Source: Artocarpus heterophyllus
Lineage: Eukaryota; Streptophyta; Magnoliopsida; Rosales; Moraceae
Assembly (NCBI GenBank): GCA_025403435.1
Contig: CM046345.1
Span: 11,226,235-11,290,234 of the forward strand
Length of the DNA stretch: 64,000 bases
Direction of reading: 5' to 3'
Shown: one piece after another, positions 12,887 through 24,375 of the stretch
Position numbering within the stretch: the stretch's first letter is position 1
Layout of the letters: each line of letters begins with the position of its first letter
Translations under genes and position numbers: made by a program
Notes under the pieces: model-generated
The model's input: only the letters and a program-made list of their open reading frames with translations
Databases searched by the model: none
What the model was told of the DNA's origin: nothing

Positions 12887-13408
12887 ATGGACCCAAAGTA
12901 CCAACACCTGAGAAAGTATTTCCCATCACTCTCCCAAAAGATTCTTAGAAAGAAATACAAGGCTAGAATTACTCGGTTGTGGATTCTTATGCGTTTTGGT
13001 ATCCCTTGTGATGTGAGAATGTTGATAGAGGGGAAAATCCGTCCGAGTGACTTTAGTCAAGATGTCGGTTTACCAGGAACAGGTACCAGTCGTAGTGCAA
13101 TGAAAAGAAGAGCTCGTGCCATCGTGGTCACTTGTAACAAATGTGGAAGACAAAATTGTAACGGTAAATGTACTTCACCTGGTTATATGTCTACAAATAG
13201 AGAGGATAAAATAAGGTTTTGTAGGGATGGACTTTCAAAGGAGAACTTGGATAGCATCCATCCTCCTCTCCACGGTCACCCTAGTGGATATGTTCAAGGA
13301 GCTATTTTTAAACTCTGGCCTAAATTTTATACAGAAAGACAACGCCTCAGGAATATGGTATTTCTAGATCCTGTTTGCCAAGCCATAAGAAAACTGGATG
13401 GGGAATAA
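12887..13408 (+). CDS. Basic Cys-cluster protein in element D, resembling plant-virus NABP-type proteins
   Basis: A 173-aa intact ORF, first gene of the retrotransposon payload. The start ATG at 12887 follows a pyrimidine-rich leader and is the first ATG of the frame. The protein is strongly basic. A hydrophobic segment at residues 31-47 is followed by a KRRARA patch (73-78) and a cysteine cluster C83-x2-C-x4-C-x3-C95, then a PG pair (98-99) and an aromatic, basic C-terminal part (140-173). The cluster is not the CCHC knuckle of Gag. The order of basic patch, Cys cluster and PG motif recalls the Carlavirus nucleic-acid-binding protein family (Viral_NABP), several members of which suppress RNA silencing. 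The Cys spacing differs, so homology is only suggested. It could instead be a host zinc-binding protein or an element-specific ORF. It lies 649 bp before the LOG-like ORF on the same strand. Confidence 0.7.
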   Translation: MDPKYQHLRKYFPSLSQKILRKKYKARITRLWILMRFGIPCDVRMLIEGKIRPSDFSQDVGLPGTGTSRSAMKRRARAIVVTCNKCGRQNCNGKCTSPGYMSTNREDKIRFCRDGLSKENLDSIHPPLHGHPSGYVQGAIFKLWPKFYTERQRLRNMVFLDPVCQAIRKLDGE

Positions 13409-14057
13409 GTCATCGCTCTATAAAGGTTATTTAGTCTTTACTTATTTGAAGCAGTTTTAGCTGATGTTCAACAGTTTGTGTTTTTCTTTTACTCAGAATA
13501 TTTACTTTTGTGTTTGAAATAATTGTGATTATTAGATTGATACAGTAAGTGTTAATATCTTATTTAATTTATGATTTTCTTAAATATATATATATATATA
13601 ATAAAATATATTATCTTATCAGACACGTCACATACGGTACAGTAATATGTTTGAATTTTGAAAAGCTTATCCAGATATTTCAAGATTTGTGTCTCAAATT
13701 TCAAAAGTTCTATAGTATTTGTCGTTTATATTAAATTTCTAGACTTGGTGTATATTTGTCAAAAAGTCTACAGTTGTGTCAAGAGGGTCTTTTGTCGAAT
13801 TGTTCTCAATTGTCAAAAGTTATACAATTAGAGTCTAATCTTTTTCAAAAAGTGAATCAGATTTTCTGTAAACTATCAATCACCTTATCTTACTTTCTTA
13901 TCCGCACAAGATTTTGTTTAAATCTTTGGATTACTTTTTCATTACCTACTCGTCTATCTCTTTAGCCCTTTTTGTATATTTCTCATCTTTAAAATCTCAT
14001 GTAGAACCCGAAGTCTAAGTGGAGCAGACATTAAGCAACCACTTCTATAAATCAAAT
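13409..14057 (+). other. Spacer between the two ORFs of element D
   Basis: AT-rich, with a short (TA)n run near 13587. It has only short ORFs with no recognisable domain. It may hold an internal promoter or a splice site for the second ORF, but none can be shown. Confidence 0.4.
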
Positions 14058-14708
14058 ATGTCTACCTCCCAGTCCACGAAGAAAATAAAGAATGTCTGTG
14101 TCTTTTGTGGTTCCAGCCTTGGAAAAGATAAAGCTTATTTAGAAGCTGCAAATCACTTAGGGCAAGTCCTAGCACGCAAGAAGATTAACATAATCTATGG
14201 GGGTGGTAGTATAAAAATGATGGTAAATATGGCACTAGCAGGTAGGTCTAGCGACGCTACTGATGTAAGAATTTGGCCTCATATTCCAGTTGAAGGAAAC
14301 CTTTGTAAGGAAGCCATAGGTAAGGGAGAAGGAGTCAGGAGTATCCCTATAAATTTTAAAGACATAATCTATAATTCTGATGCTTTTATAGCATTACCTG
14401 GTGGTCTAGGTACTCTTGAGGAAATATTTATAGTTGCTTGTGGGCAATTGTTGGGCTTTTATTCCAAACCTTTGGGACTGCTGAACGTAAAGGGTTTTTA
14501 TGACGGTCTTTTGAAATTTCTAGATTACGCTGTGGAAGAAAACATCACTACAGAATCGGAGAGACAAATCTTTGTCACTGCTCCAACAGCTGAGGAATTG
14601 ATAGATAAAATGCAAATCATACATCCAGAATCCGACACTGCAACATCCAAGCTTGAATGGGAAAGGGAAAGCCGGGAGCGGCCAATTGATTTGAATCTCC
14701 ATCTGTAA
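14058..14708 (+). CDS. LOG-family phosphoribohydrolase (lysine decarboxylase-like fold) captured in element D
   Basis: A 216-aa intact ORF of near-normal LOG length. I chose the ATG at 14058 (MSTSQ...) because family homology begins within ten residues; an in-frame ATG at 14019 would add 13 residues. LOG enzymes release active free-base cytokinin from cytokinin riboside monophosphates. Visible family blocks are VCVFCGSS (13-20), YGGGS (47-51), SDAFIALPGG (107-116), GTLEE (118-122), KPLGLLNV and a late TAPTAEEL. The signature PGGxGTxEE is kept, with Leu where plant LOGs usually have Tyr. The GLMG that normally follows GGGS is replaced by KMMV, and the Arg-Lys pair before SDAF is not recognisable. 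Activity is therefore uncertain. Plant LOG genes normally have several introns; this one has none, as expected of a captured spliced transcript. Confidence 0.85.
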   Translation: MSTSQSTKKIKNVCVFCGSSLGKDKAYLEAANHLGQVLARKKINIIYGGGSIKMMVNMALAGRSSDATDVRIWPHIPVEGNLCKEAIGKGEGVRSIPINFKDIIYNSDAFIALPGGLGTLEEIFIVACGQLLGFYSKPLGLLNVKGFYDGLLKFLDYAVEENITTESERQIFVTAPTAEELIDKMQIIHPESDTATSKLEWERESRERPIDLNLHL

Positions 14709-15649
14709 TCTTTTTGTTTTATCTTTGGCATGTAGGCATGTGTGTCCGTATTTCGTGTGTTACGAATAACCGTTTGCCTTGTATTCTGTGTTTCTTGTGG
14801 TACGTTGTTGTTCAATCTTTTAGATTCATTGAGCCTAATGCCGGGATGGCTGGATACGGAGTACTTGATGCTCTCGAAACGCATCCTTCTTAAGGTCCGA
14901 TCTTTTGTTTATCGATGTTTTTGTATCCTCTAAGCATGCATGATATGGATAGCTGGTATACGGAGTGCCTTGTACTCTCGAAACGTATCCGTATTATGTT
15001 TGTAATGTGTAATATTCTGTTAATATTATGTGGAAGTACCAGAGTCAGTTATGGGGATATTCCATATGAAATATGAGTATATTATTTGGGTTGAATGTTT
15101 GTTTCATGAGGATAGCTGTTTAATGAAAAATATGCCGGGTATGTTTGCAACTCTGAGATTCCGTTTAATATCTCTATGAGTAAGTTTAATGTATAGTTTT
15201 GAATAAAAGCGTTTGTGATATATGTTTTATGATTATGTTTTAGTTTATTAGTTGAGGTATGAAATCAAATATATTTGACTTTTCCTTACTCAAAAAGGAA
15301 AAGGAACCTAAAGATGAAGTATATAAAATTTCTTTGGCAATCTCCTTAAATGTGATTGTAAATCACAGTCCATGGACAATGAAGGACTGGAATCATGATA
15401 TGGTCAATATGTATGCCTGATCAGATTCTTAGACTATTATATGGTGTTATAAGTTGAAACTTGTCAGAAATACTCTCATTGAGGGATTTAGGAGTAAGAT
15501 TTATTATGCAAGTAAATAAGTGGAGATACGATAACTTAACTTTGGAAGATAAACAACATTAACGGTTTAGACTCGGAATTGGAATCATAATGGAATCAAA
15601 ATTTTTACTAGTATTGCTAGAATTGAAATTTCGAGGACGAAATTTCTTT
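14709..15649 (+). other. 3' internal region of element D, no gene seen
   Basis: There are no convincing ORFs. A short near-duplicate occurs inside it: a TGGATACGGAGTAC-type segment followed by CTCTCGAAACG at about 14850-14881, and again at about 14953-14985. The segment just before the polypurine tract has the conserved chromovirus-like GAGGACGAAATTTC. Confidence 0.5.
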
Positions 15650-15663
15650 AAGGGGGGTAGAGC
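15650..15663 (+). other. Polypurine tract of element D
   Basis: AAGGGGGGTAGAGC lies directly before the 3' LTR and is the plus-strand primer site for reverse transcription. Confidence 0.9.
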
Positions 15664-17629
15664 TGTGACACCCGTTATTCTCCTAACGGGTATTGAGGTA
15701 ATTAAATTAATTTTTAATGTATAAAAAAAAATTGCTTCATTTAAATTTATTTTATAATATTTATTTTTATCTATTTTTAAATTTTCTAAAATTCTCATAT
15801 ATTTATTTAGTATGATTACTAAAAAGCCTTAGAACTTCTAATAAATCTCAAAAATGTCATATTGGCATTATGTGTGTTAAAGTCTTTAGATGAGACATAA
15901 GGATATCTTTTCCAACTACTCTTGACCCTCATTTTCTTTATTTCCTCCGTGACATGCTTCAACATGTCTCCTCTATAATTGTTTCTATCACTTCTCTTCA
16001 AAGACTTCATCTTTTCTTCCTTTCTCTTCCACGGTTCCCACACTCTTCTTCTCATTTCTTTGCTGAAGCAAAATACTTAGAGAACTTCTTCAAGGCAGCC
16101 ATAAAAATCAGCCACCATCACCTCCATTTGAGCAAGAATTTCAGTCATACCGAACTAAAGGAACCTGTTTTGAAGCCATTTCAAGCTTCCAACTAACCAT
16201 AATCCGAGGTTAGAATCTTATGAACAAATTTAGTCTTTCATTTATAAATTTTCTTTTATACTAAAGGATTATTCAAATTTGCGTTCTTAAACCTAAGTAT
16301 ATGTTTGTTGCTATTTTGGAGCATATGTATGAAGTCTAAGTGTATATGCCCTAGACATAAAATTTATATTGTTAAACTTTATAATACCTCTATGGGCAGT
16401 GGTTATTTCTTGAAATTCTAAGATTAAATTAAAATAAATTTTATGAATGTAGTTGTATGTTGTGCTTTAGTTTTAATTGTCCTTATGCACGCCTTAGGAT
16501 CAAGGGAGTATGGAGCTAACGTTAATTGATTCCAGGATTAAGAGACTGTTGATAAGCTTAAAAGGTAGGGATTCTATTACTCATTTTTTGTGAGGTTTTT
16601 ATAGAATTAAAATTGATTGTTTTGCCGCAATATATATATATCTATGTTGAACTGATATTATATGATTATCACATATGAAACTATGACATGGACTCGTCTT
16701 GTATTGTACGGCGAGGAACATAATGAATTGACACATGTTATAAATTGAGAAGCATGGTTAGGAAAACTAACTCTATTGATAATGATTCAATATAGAGAAA
16801 TTGTGAGACATGAAGAGGGCGACGGTTACGTCCTTGGGCATGAATACCCTAAAAGGTAAAATAGGGGGAAGGCGATGACGCTTCCTTGGGTTGAAAGTCC
16901 CAAAACACACTGTACAGGAATCGACTTGGTGAGGACTCGGGGCTTGATGTCCCCTCACCGGAACACCCTTGGAATGTTTATAGGGTGATCAAGTGCGCCC
17001 ATTTGGGTTTCGATGAGTTGAGTGATACTCAATTTAATATGGATACCTAGGAACAATGATGATTGTTAATATTTGTATAAATGTGTAATTATGACACTTG
17101 GTAATGATTAACTACGGTATCCATAAGATGTGATCATAATAAACCTCATAATCTGGAATATGATGTAACTTACTAACCATGCAGATTTTAATGTGGTAAT
17201 GATAGAGGTGAGTAATGGCTTTCTCTACTGAGCATAGTGTTGCTCATACCCTTATGTTTATATCTTTTCAGGACTCACTAAGTGTGAGGTGGCTACGAGA
17301 AATATAGTTGAGGAAGCGATGTAACTATATTACATTGGGACTGCTCAATTGTAAAGAATGTTCTTCATGATAATGTAAGCATCAATTGTTACTTTCTGTG
17401 ACTGTAATTATAATGTGTTGAGGGTTAAAATGATGATGACAACAGTTTATATTATTAAATTTAAGGTGCTACATTAAAACTGTGGTTTATTTGTCGTTTA
17501 TATTTTTATTTTTGAGTTGAGAGTTTTCATTTAAGTCCCGGGCAAATTTTATTTTTAAGGTTTTACTTTTATTATTTATTTTTATTTTATCTCATTAAAA
17601 ACTGTTAACCCCCATATAGGGGCGTTACA
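15664..17629 (+). repeat. 3' LTR of element D
   Basis: 1966 bp, the same length and, as far as read by eye, the same sequence as 9434-11399. It is followed by the right AGTCT target duplication at 17630-17634. Confidence 0.95.
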
Positions 17630-17634
17630 AGTCT

Positions 17635-20600
17635 ACTTCGTGAAGACTTAACGCTTCGGATGGGCGATGGATCCTTGGTCTCAGCGGAAGCAGTGGGAGA
17701 TGTCCATCTTTATTTTGATAATTATAGGAGTTTAATTTTGCGAGATTGTTTTTATGTTCCTAAATTTAAAAGGAATTTAATTTCTGTATCTTCTTTATTT
17801 AAAGACTCCTACGTGGTATCTTTTAATGAAAAAGTGGTGATTCGTAAAAACAAATCTTTTATCTGTTCTGGATGGATGCAAAATAATCTATATTTTATCA
17901 AACCTAAGATGGACTTGTTGCTTAATGCTGAGATAAATGATAATAACTCAAAAAGACTTAAAACTTCTCACTCTAATAAGACTTATCTTTGGCATTTGCG
18001 CCTTGGCCATATTAACCTAAATAGGATTCAAAGGTTGGTAAGGGATGGACCTTTAAGTCACTTAAAGGTGGAATCTATACCTCAATGTGAGTCTTGTTTG
18101 GAGGGTAAAATGACCAAAAGACCATACGGGTCTAAGGGCAATAGGGCCGAAGGGGTTCTAGAACTTGTGCATAGTGATGTTTGCGGACCGATGAACATCC
18201 GGGCACGAGGAGGGTATGAGTACTTCGTTACTTTTATTGACGATTACTCAAGATATGGGTATGTGTACCTAATGCACCACAAAAGCGAAACTTATGATAA
18301 GTTCAGGGAGTTTCGGGCTGAAGTGGAAAAGCAATTGGGTAGACCCATAAAGGCACTTCGATCTGATCGAGGTGGGGAATACCTTTCTGATGAGTTCTTG
18401 GGACACTTGTTAGAGAATGGGATTTTATCCCATTTGACTGCGCCGGGTACTCCGCAGCAGAATGGCGTAGCAGAGAGAAGGAATAGGACTTTGTTGGACA
18501 TGATTCGGTCCATGATGAGTTATTCATCATTGCCTTTATCCTTTTGGGGATATGCACTACAAACCGCATGTTATCTTTTGAACAATGTGCCTTCAAAATC
18601 GGTCCCTAAAACTCCTCACGAGTTGTGGACAAGACGGAAAACATCCTTAAACCATATTCGCATATGGGGATGTCCAGCTCATGTCCTGTTTAAGGATCCG
18701 AATAAGTTGGAAGCACGTTCAGAAGTTTGCGTGTTTGTAGGATATCCAAAAGGGACTAAAGGGGGTTATTTTTATAACCCAAAGGAAAATAAAGTCGTGG
18801 TTTCAACTAATGCAACTTTCCTTGAGGAGAGTTACATGAACGACTTTAAACCTCAAAGCAAAGTGGTGCTTGAGGAGTTGAGGGGTAATCCGTTTACTCC
18901 GGAGGTTCCGAACGAAACCATTCCGATCGGTGTAGAAAAACCAAACAAACCTGAACAACAACCTCAGGGGCTTCGGCGTAGTGGGAGGATCGGGCGTCAA
19001 CCTGAGAGGTATATGTTCAATGGGGAGGTCTTTTTGGCTGAACCGGATGAACATGACAGGGATCCTTATACTTACGCAGAAGCTATGGAGGATGTTGATT
19101 CAAGACTCTGGACAGAGGCCATGAACATTGAGATGAAGTCTATGGAGACTAATCGGGTCTGGGAGCTTGTGGATCTTCCCGAAGGGGTAAAACCCATAGG
19201 GTGTAAGTGGATCTACAAGAGGAAAAGAGGAGTGGATGGAAAGGTCGAAACCTTTAAGGCTAGACTGGTAGCTAAGGGTTATACGCAAAAGGAAGGAATC
19301 GATTATGAGGAAACCTTTTCGCCTGTAGCCATGCTAAAGTCCATCCGGATTCTCTTGTCCATAGCTGCCGCTCTCGACTACGAGATTTGGCAGATGGATG
19401 TCAAGACGGCTTTTCTGAATGGCTATCTTGATGAGTCCATTTATATGGAACAACCAGACGGGTTCAAGGTCACGGGTCAAGAGGGTAAGGTTTGTAAGTT
19501 GCTAAAGTCTATTTATGGACTTAAGCAAGCTTCTCGTTCTTGGAACATAAGATTTGATCAAGTGATCAAGACTTATGGGTTCTCACAAAATGTGGATGAA
19601 CCATGTGTTTACAAACACATTAAGAATGGGAAGGTGGTTTTTCTACTACTCTATGTAGATGACATTCTGCTAATTGGCAATGACGTTGGGGCATTGTCAT
19701 CGGTCAAATTATGGTTGACCAAGCAGTTTGACATGAAGGACTTGGGTGAGGCTAATTTTGTTCTCGGTATCCAGATCTTTCGGGATAGGAAGAACAAAAT
19801 GATAGCTTTGTCACAGGCCGGGTACATAGATAAAATTCTCAGGAGGTTTGCAATGCAGGATTCCAAGAAAGGTGGGCAACCATCTAGGTCTGGAATTACT
19901 CTTTCTAAGAAAGACTCTCCAAAGTCTTATGAAGAAAGAGAATACATGAAGAAGGTGCCTTATGCTTCGGCAGTAGGTAGTCTCATGTATGCCATGCTTT
20001 GCACTCGACCAGATATTAGCTATGCGGTCGGGATTGTGAGTCGATTTCAGGCGGATCCAGGACCAAACCATTGGGTTGCGGTAAAGCATATTTTCAAGTA
20101 CCTGAGAAGGACTCGTGAGTATATGCTTGTGTATTCGGGTGAGGATTTAACTCCTCTAGGATACACTGATTCGGATTTTCAATCCTGCCTGGATTCTAGG
20201 AAATCGACTTCAGGGTTTGTGTTTACTCTAGGTGGGGGTGCCATCAGTTGGAGAAGTGCGAAGCAAGATTGCACTTCGGATTCAACGATGGAGGCCGAGT
20301 ATGTGGCGGCTAGTGATGCTTCGAAAGAAGCAGTGTGGCTCCGCAAGTTCCTTGGGGATCTTGAGGTAGTTCCTGGTGTGGATAAAGCGGTATCACTGTA
20401 CTGTGATAACAGTGCGGCGGTAGCTAATGCTAAGGAACCAAGATTTCACAAGAAGAGTAAGCATATTGATCGGAAGTATCATGTGATAAAGGACTTCGTT
20501 GAGAGCGGGCATGTCACGGTGTGCAAGATCGCGTCAGAGGACAATTTAGCTGATCCATTTACGAAGACACTTTCTGGGAGAGTCTTCGAAAGGCATGTGG

Positions 20601-20641
20601 AAGCTATGGGGATGCGAAATTTGCAGTATTTACTCACTTAG
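17635..20641 (+). CDS. Copia gag-pol, 3' part (integrase, reverse transcriptase, RNase H) of element C
   Basis: This continues the frame broken at 9433. The joined reading frame is open up to the TAG at 20639-20641. In order it contains: the end of protease; the integrase HHCC region (HLRLGH near 17990, CESC near 18090); the integrase core with SDVCGP near 18172, SDRGGEY near 18363 and [11 protein letters not shown] near 18450; a reverse transcriptase with [30 protein letters not shown] and the catalytic YVDD at 19652-19663; and RNase H with [10 protein letters not shown] and KHIDRKYH near the end. The order protease-integrase-RT-RNase H defines Ty1/copia. No lesion is visible in this segment, unlike elements A and B. 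Standing alone it lacks a start, so it is presumably not expressed as a full polyprotein. Confidence 0.93.
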
Positions 20642-20643
20642 TG

Positions 20644-20655
20644 CAAGTGGGAGAT
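20644..20655 (+). other. Polypurine tract of element C
   Basis: CAAGTGGGAGAT lies immediately before the 3' LTR and just after the pol stop codon. The same motif precedes the 3' LTR of element B. Confidence 0.85.
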
Positions 20656-22692
20656 TGTTAGACATGTATGCTCTAAGGAGTAAAAATGTAATACGTTTTT
20701 GGAGACATTTTTATCAATAAAGAATTTATTCATTTATATATATACCAAATATTGTCCTCTTTACGTTCATATTTGTTGAATGTATGATAAGCAAACAGTA
20801 GTCTGAGACTGTCAGTCTAAACCTTAAGAGTTGGGCATATGATGGGATGATTATGCGGTAGACACGACTCTTAAGGTGATGGTCTAAAATATATGATCCG
20901 CAATCGAGGGAATAAAGTTGGGCGCTTTATTCATGTAAAGATTGTTATGTTGTCTATATCCCTTTTGGGAGATGGTTTGTCTTAGCCATCGGAGTTGGAC
21001 TCCGTGAATAGAAACATTGGCGCGTTGTCATAGGTGACGATGTGTTGGATCGGGACATAAAGTGAATTGATTTGGATTAATAATTCTGTCTTGTCAAATC
21101 GATTCACTTTAGACAATCATTTGTATTGTATCTTAATCCTGAGATGAATAATGGGCCCGTTGTCTCGACTTGTGTCTTTTGATGTACCAATGGGTGACTC
21201 CCACATCTCTATAGTGGCAAGCATGCCGGTATGTTGGAGGCATGACTCTTGGTAGCGTAGACTTGTTATTCATAGATATGGAATCCATAGCTCCTCTTTA
21301 GGAGTAATGATATCCTCTTATATGCGTTGTCCTGTAATTGGAAAACTGGAGCGCTCAACCATTTGGATACATAGGTGTAACCGAATGGTATACTATCTTT
21401 GGATGGTAAGTTTTCTAATGGTGAGACAATGGAACGTAAGATAAAAATAATCGGGAAGGTAAGACAGAACTTGTCCTTAAGCCGATTATGGATGATCATA
21501 TGGGGATGCGATACACTATGATATGTCATGGAGACTTAGCTACTCGAGCTTCGTAATTCTATAAAGTTCGAGAGTGCAGCTCCAAGCTTTTAGTGGAGTA
21601 GCGTTGGAGTTGATAATTGTGAAATGTATATCTGGGATATTGGGTTTCATAGTTATCATGAGCTTGAACTTTATAGGTCCATTTTGGTCCCCTTTGCTAG
21701 CTCACAAAATCCTGTAACGACACGGCGTGCTTTTCCAATAATTGGTGACTTATGTCGGATTTATCAGATTGGTTTAAAATTTATAAGAATCAAATAATTC
21801 ATGTCTGTTTATCGGTTGAATTAATTATGTAAGAAATTAGTTCAAGATGAACTTGTTGAATTATGGCGTTCGGATAATTCTTGTCTGTTTATCGGTTGTT
21901 TTAATTTTGGACAATTAGAACAAGATAAACTTGTAGAATTATTGTGAATTGATTTATTTTCTTAGAGATTATCTTGATAAAGTTTGTTTTGATCAGATAT
22001 CTTTTTTATTGGGCTATTTGAATCAAAACTGAGACTTTATCCTTTAGAATCTCGGGTGGAAAATAAAAGATTCGCGGAGATTTTTTCTCGGCAGTTCGGC
22101 ATGCCGGATGACGTGTTCGGCCTGCCGAACTGGCCAGTTCGGCCTGCCTATCTCACAGTTCGGCATGCCGACCGCGACAGCTAAGATTACGCGTTTTTCA
22201 CGCGTATCTTATCAGATATTGATCCGAACTTGATTCAATTTCGATTTTTGAGACCTAATCTGATATGGACTGACCCCAAGGACCAATAGGTATAAAAAGG
22301 GAGTGAGTCTAATGATTTACTCAGATCAATTTGAGAGATTAAGAGTGATACTCTTCTAGTGAGCATCTAAAAACTCCCTGAGAGCTTTTGTTCACAAATC
22401 ACGAACACTAGCTTTGGGTTCTCTCTATTGGTTGGAAGGAGAGTCACCGGTGGAAGAGCTGTACGTGTGAGCCCACACTCACTCCGGTTGTGGATAGAGA
22501 ATAGCAAAGAAGACCAGTTGGTTGAGGCTCTTCTGGAACGTTACTTCTCTACACAGGTCGCGGAGGTTCTTCGGCATACTGAGGTTAGTAAGATCTGTTT
22601 AATTTATACATATAACATGTCAAACTTGTGTTTTGGAAAATACTCTGATGAAAAATTTTTTAAAAATTCCGCTGCGCACTTTGTTTCCAACA
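20656..22692 (+). repeat. 3' LTR of element C
   Basis: 2037 bp, TGTTAGACAT to TTCCAACA, so it has the complete 5' end missing from the other LTR. It carries the four-palindrome cluster at 22095-22172 and a TATA box at 22291. Confidence 0.93.
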
Positions 22693-24375
22693 ATTCTCTA
22701 TCCACAACCGGAGTGAGTGTGGGCTCACATGTACAGTTCTTCTACCGGTGACTCTCCTTCCAACCAATAGAGAGAACCCAAAGCTAGTGTTCATGATTTG
22801 TGAACAAAAGGTCTCAGGGAGTTTTTATATACTCACTAGAAGAGTATCACTCTTAATTTCTCAAATTAATCTAAGTAAATCATGAGACTCACTCCCTTTA
22901 TATAGCTATTGGTCCTGGGGTCAGTCCGTATCAAATTAGGTCTCAAAAACTTGAAACAGAATCAAGTTCGGATCAATATCTGATAAGATCCGCGTGAAAA
23001 CGCGTAATCGTATCTCTCGCTGATTGGCAGGCCAAACACGTCATTCGGTAGGCCGAACTCTGGAGAAAAAATCTCTGAGAATCTCTTATTTTCCACCCGA
23101 GATTTTAAAGGATAAAGTCTCAGTTTTGATTCAAATAACCCAATAGAGAAGTTATCTGATCAAAACAAACTTTATCAAGATAATCTCGAATAAAATAAAT
23201 CAATTCACAATAATTCTACAAGTTTATCTTGTTCTAATTTGTCCAAAATTAAAACAACTGATAAACAGACAAGAATTAATAGATCGCAATAATTCAACAA
23301 GTTTATCTTGAACTAATTTATTACAAAATTAATTCAACCGATAGACAGACATGAATTATTTGATTCTTACAAATTTTAAACCAATATGATAAATCCGACA
23401 TAAGTCACCAATTATTGAAAAAGCACGCCGTATCATTACAGGACTTTGTGAGCTAGCAAAGGGGACCAAAATGGACATATAAAGTTCAAGCTCATGATAA
23501 TTATGAAACCCAATATCCTAGATATACATTTCACAATTATCAACTCCAAGGCTACTCCACTAAAAGCTTGGAGCTGCACTCTCGAACTTTATAGAATTAT
23601 GAAGCTCGTGTAGCTAAGTCTCCATGACATATCATAGTGTATCGTATCCCCATATGATCATCCATAATCGGCTTAAGGACAAGTTTTGTCTTACCTTCCC
23701 GATTATTTTTATCTTACGTTCCATTGTCTCACCATTAGAAAACTTACCATCCAAAGATAGTATACCATTCGGTTACACCTATGTATCCAAATGGTTGAGC
23801 GCTCCAGTTTTCCAATTACAGGACAACGCATATAAGAGGATATCATTACTCCTAAAGAGGAGCTATGGATTCCATATCTATGAATAACAAGTCTACGCTA
23901 TCAAGAGTCATGCCTCCAATGTACCGGCATGCATACCACTATTGAGATGTGGGTGTCACCCTTTGGCACATCAAAAGACACAAGTCGAGACAACGGGCTC
24001 ACTATTCATCTCAGGATTAAGATACAATACAAATGACTGTCTAAAGTGAATCGATTTGCCAAGACAGAATTATTAATCCAAATCAATTCACTTTATGTCC
24101 CGATCCAACAGATCATCACCTATGACAACGTGCCAATATTTCTATTCACGGAGTTCAACTCCGATGGCCAAGACAAACCATCTCCCAAAAGTGTTATAGA
24201 CAACATAACAATCTTTATATGAATAAAGCGCCCAACTTTATTCTCTCGATTGCGGATCATATGTTTTAGACCGTCACCTTGAGAATCGTGTCTTTTGCAT
24301 AATCAGTCCATCATATGCCCAATTCTTAAGGTTTAGACTGACAGTCTCAGACTATTGTTTGCTTATTATACATTC
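22693..24375 (-). mobile_element. Rest of the 5' LTR of element A
   Basis: This continues the LTR interrupted at 4821. It ends at 24375, about 120 bp short of the LTR terminus, exactly where element B begins. Divergence from the element C LTR is clearly higher than between C's two LTRs, for example in the palindrome cluster near 23026-23053, which has lost CpGs. Confidence 0.9.

Larger units (their letters stand above)
9434..17629 (+). mobile_element. Non-autonomous LTR retrotransposon D carrying LOG-like and NABP-like ORFs
   Basis: An 8196-bp element with two 1966-bp LTRs at a constant offset of 6230 along their whole length. I saw no mismatch between them. It is flanked by AGTCT on both sides. 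An initiator-Met primer site follows the 5' LTR. The polypurine tract and the preceding segment (TTTCGAGGACGAAATTTC, then AAGGGGGG) match the 3' end typical of Tekay-like Ty3/gypsy chromoviruses. The 4264-bp interior has no gag, protease, RT, RNase H or integrase. It holds two intact plus-strand ORFs, at 12887 and 14058. Mobilisation would need proteins from an autonomous relative. The clade assignment rests on the terminal motifs only. Confidence 0.92.
4822..22692 (+). mobile_element. Ty1/copia element C, plus strand, inserted in the LTR of A and itself carrying element D
   Basis: This element has two ~2.03-kb LTRs, an initiator-Met primer site, a long leader, gag-pol, and a polypurine tract before the 3' LTR. 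By eye the LTRs differ at only two substitutions (near 5350/21211 and 6245/22106) and one homopolymer base, plus a 27-base trim of the 5' LTR start. The insertion is therefore recent. The interrupted A LTR reads straight on from 4821 to 22693, with no target duplication left. That fits a small deletion that took the left TSD and the first 27 LTR bases. Without element D the element is about 9.7 kb. Confidence 0.92.

Noticed and set aside
13756..13965. 69-codon ORF between the payload ORFs of element D
   Set aside because: Low-complexity hydrophobic translation without a domain.
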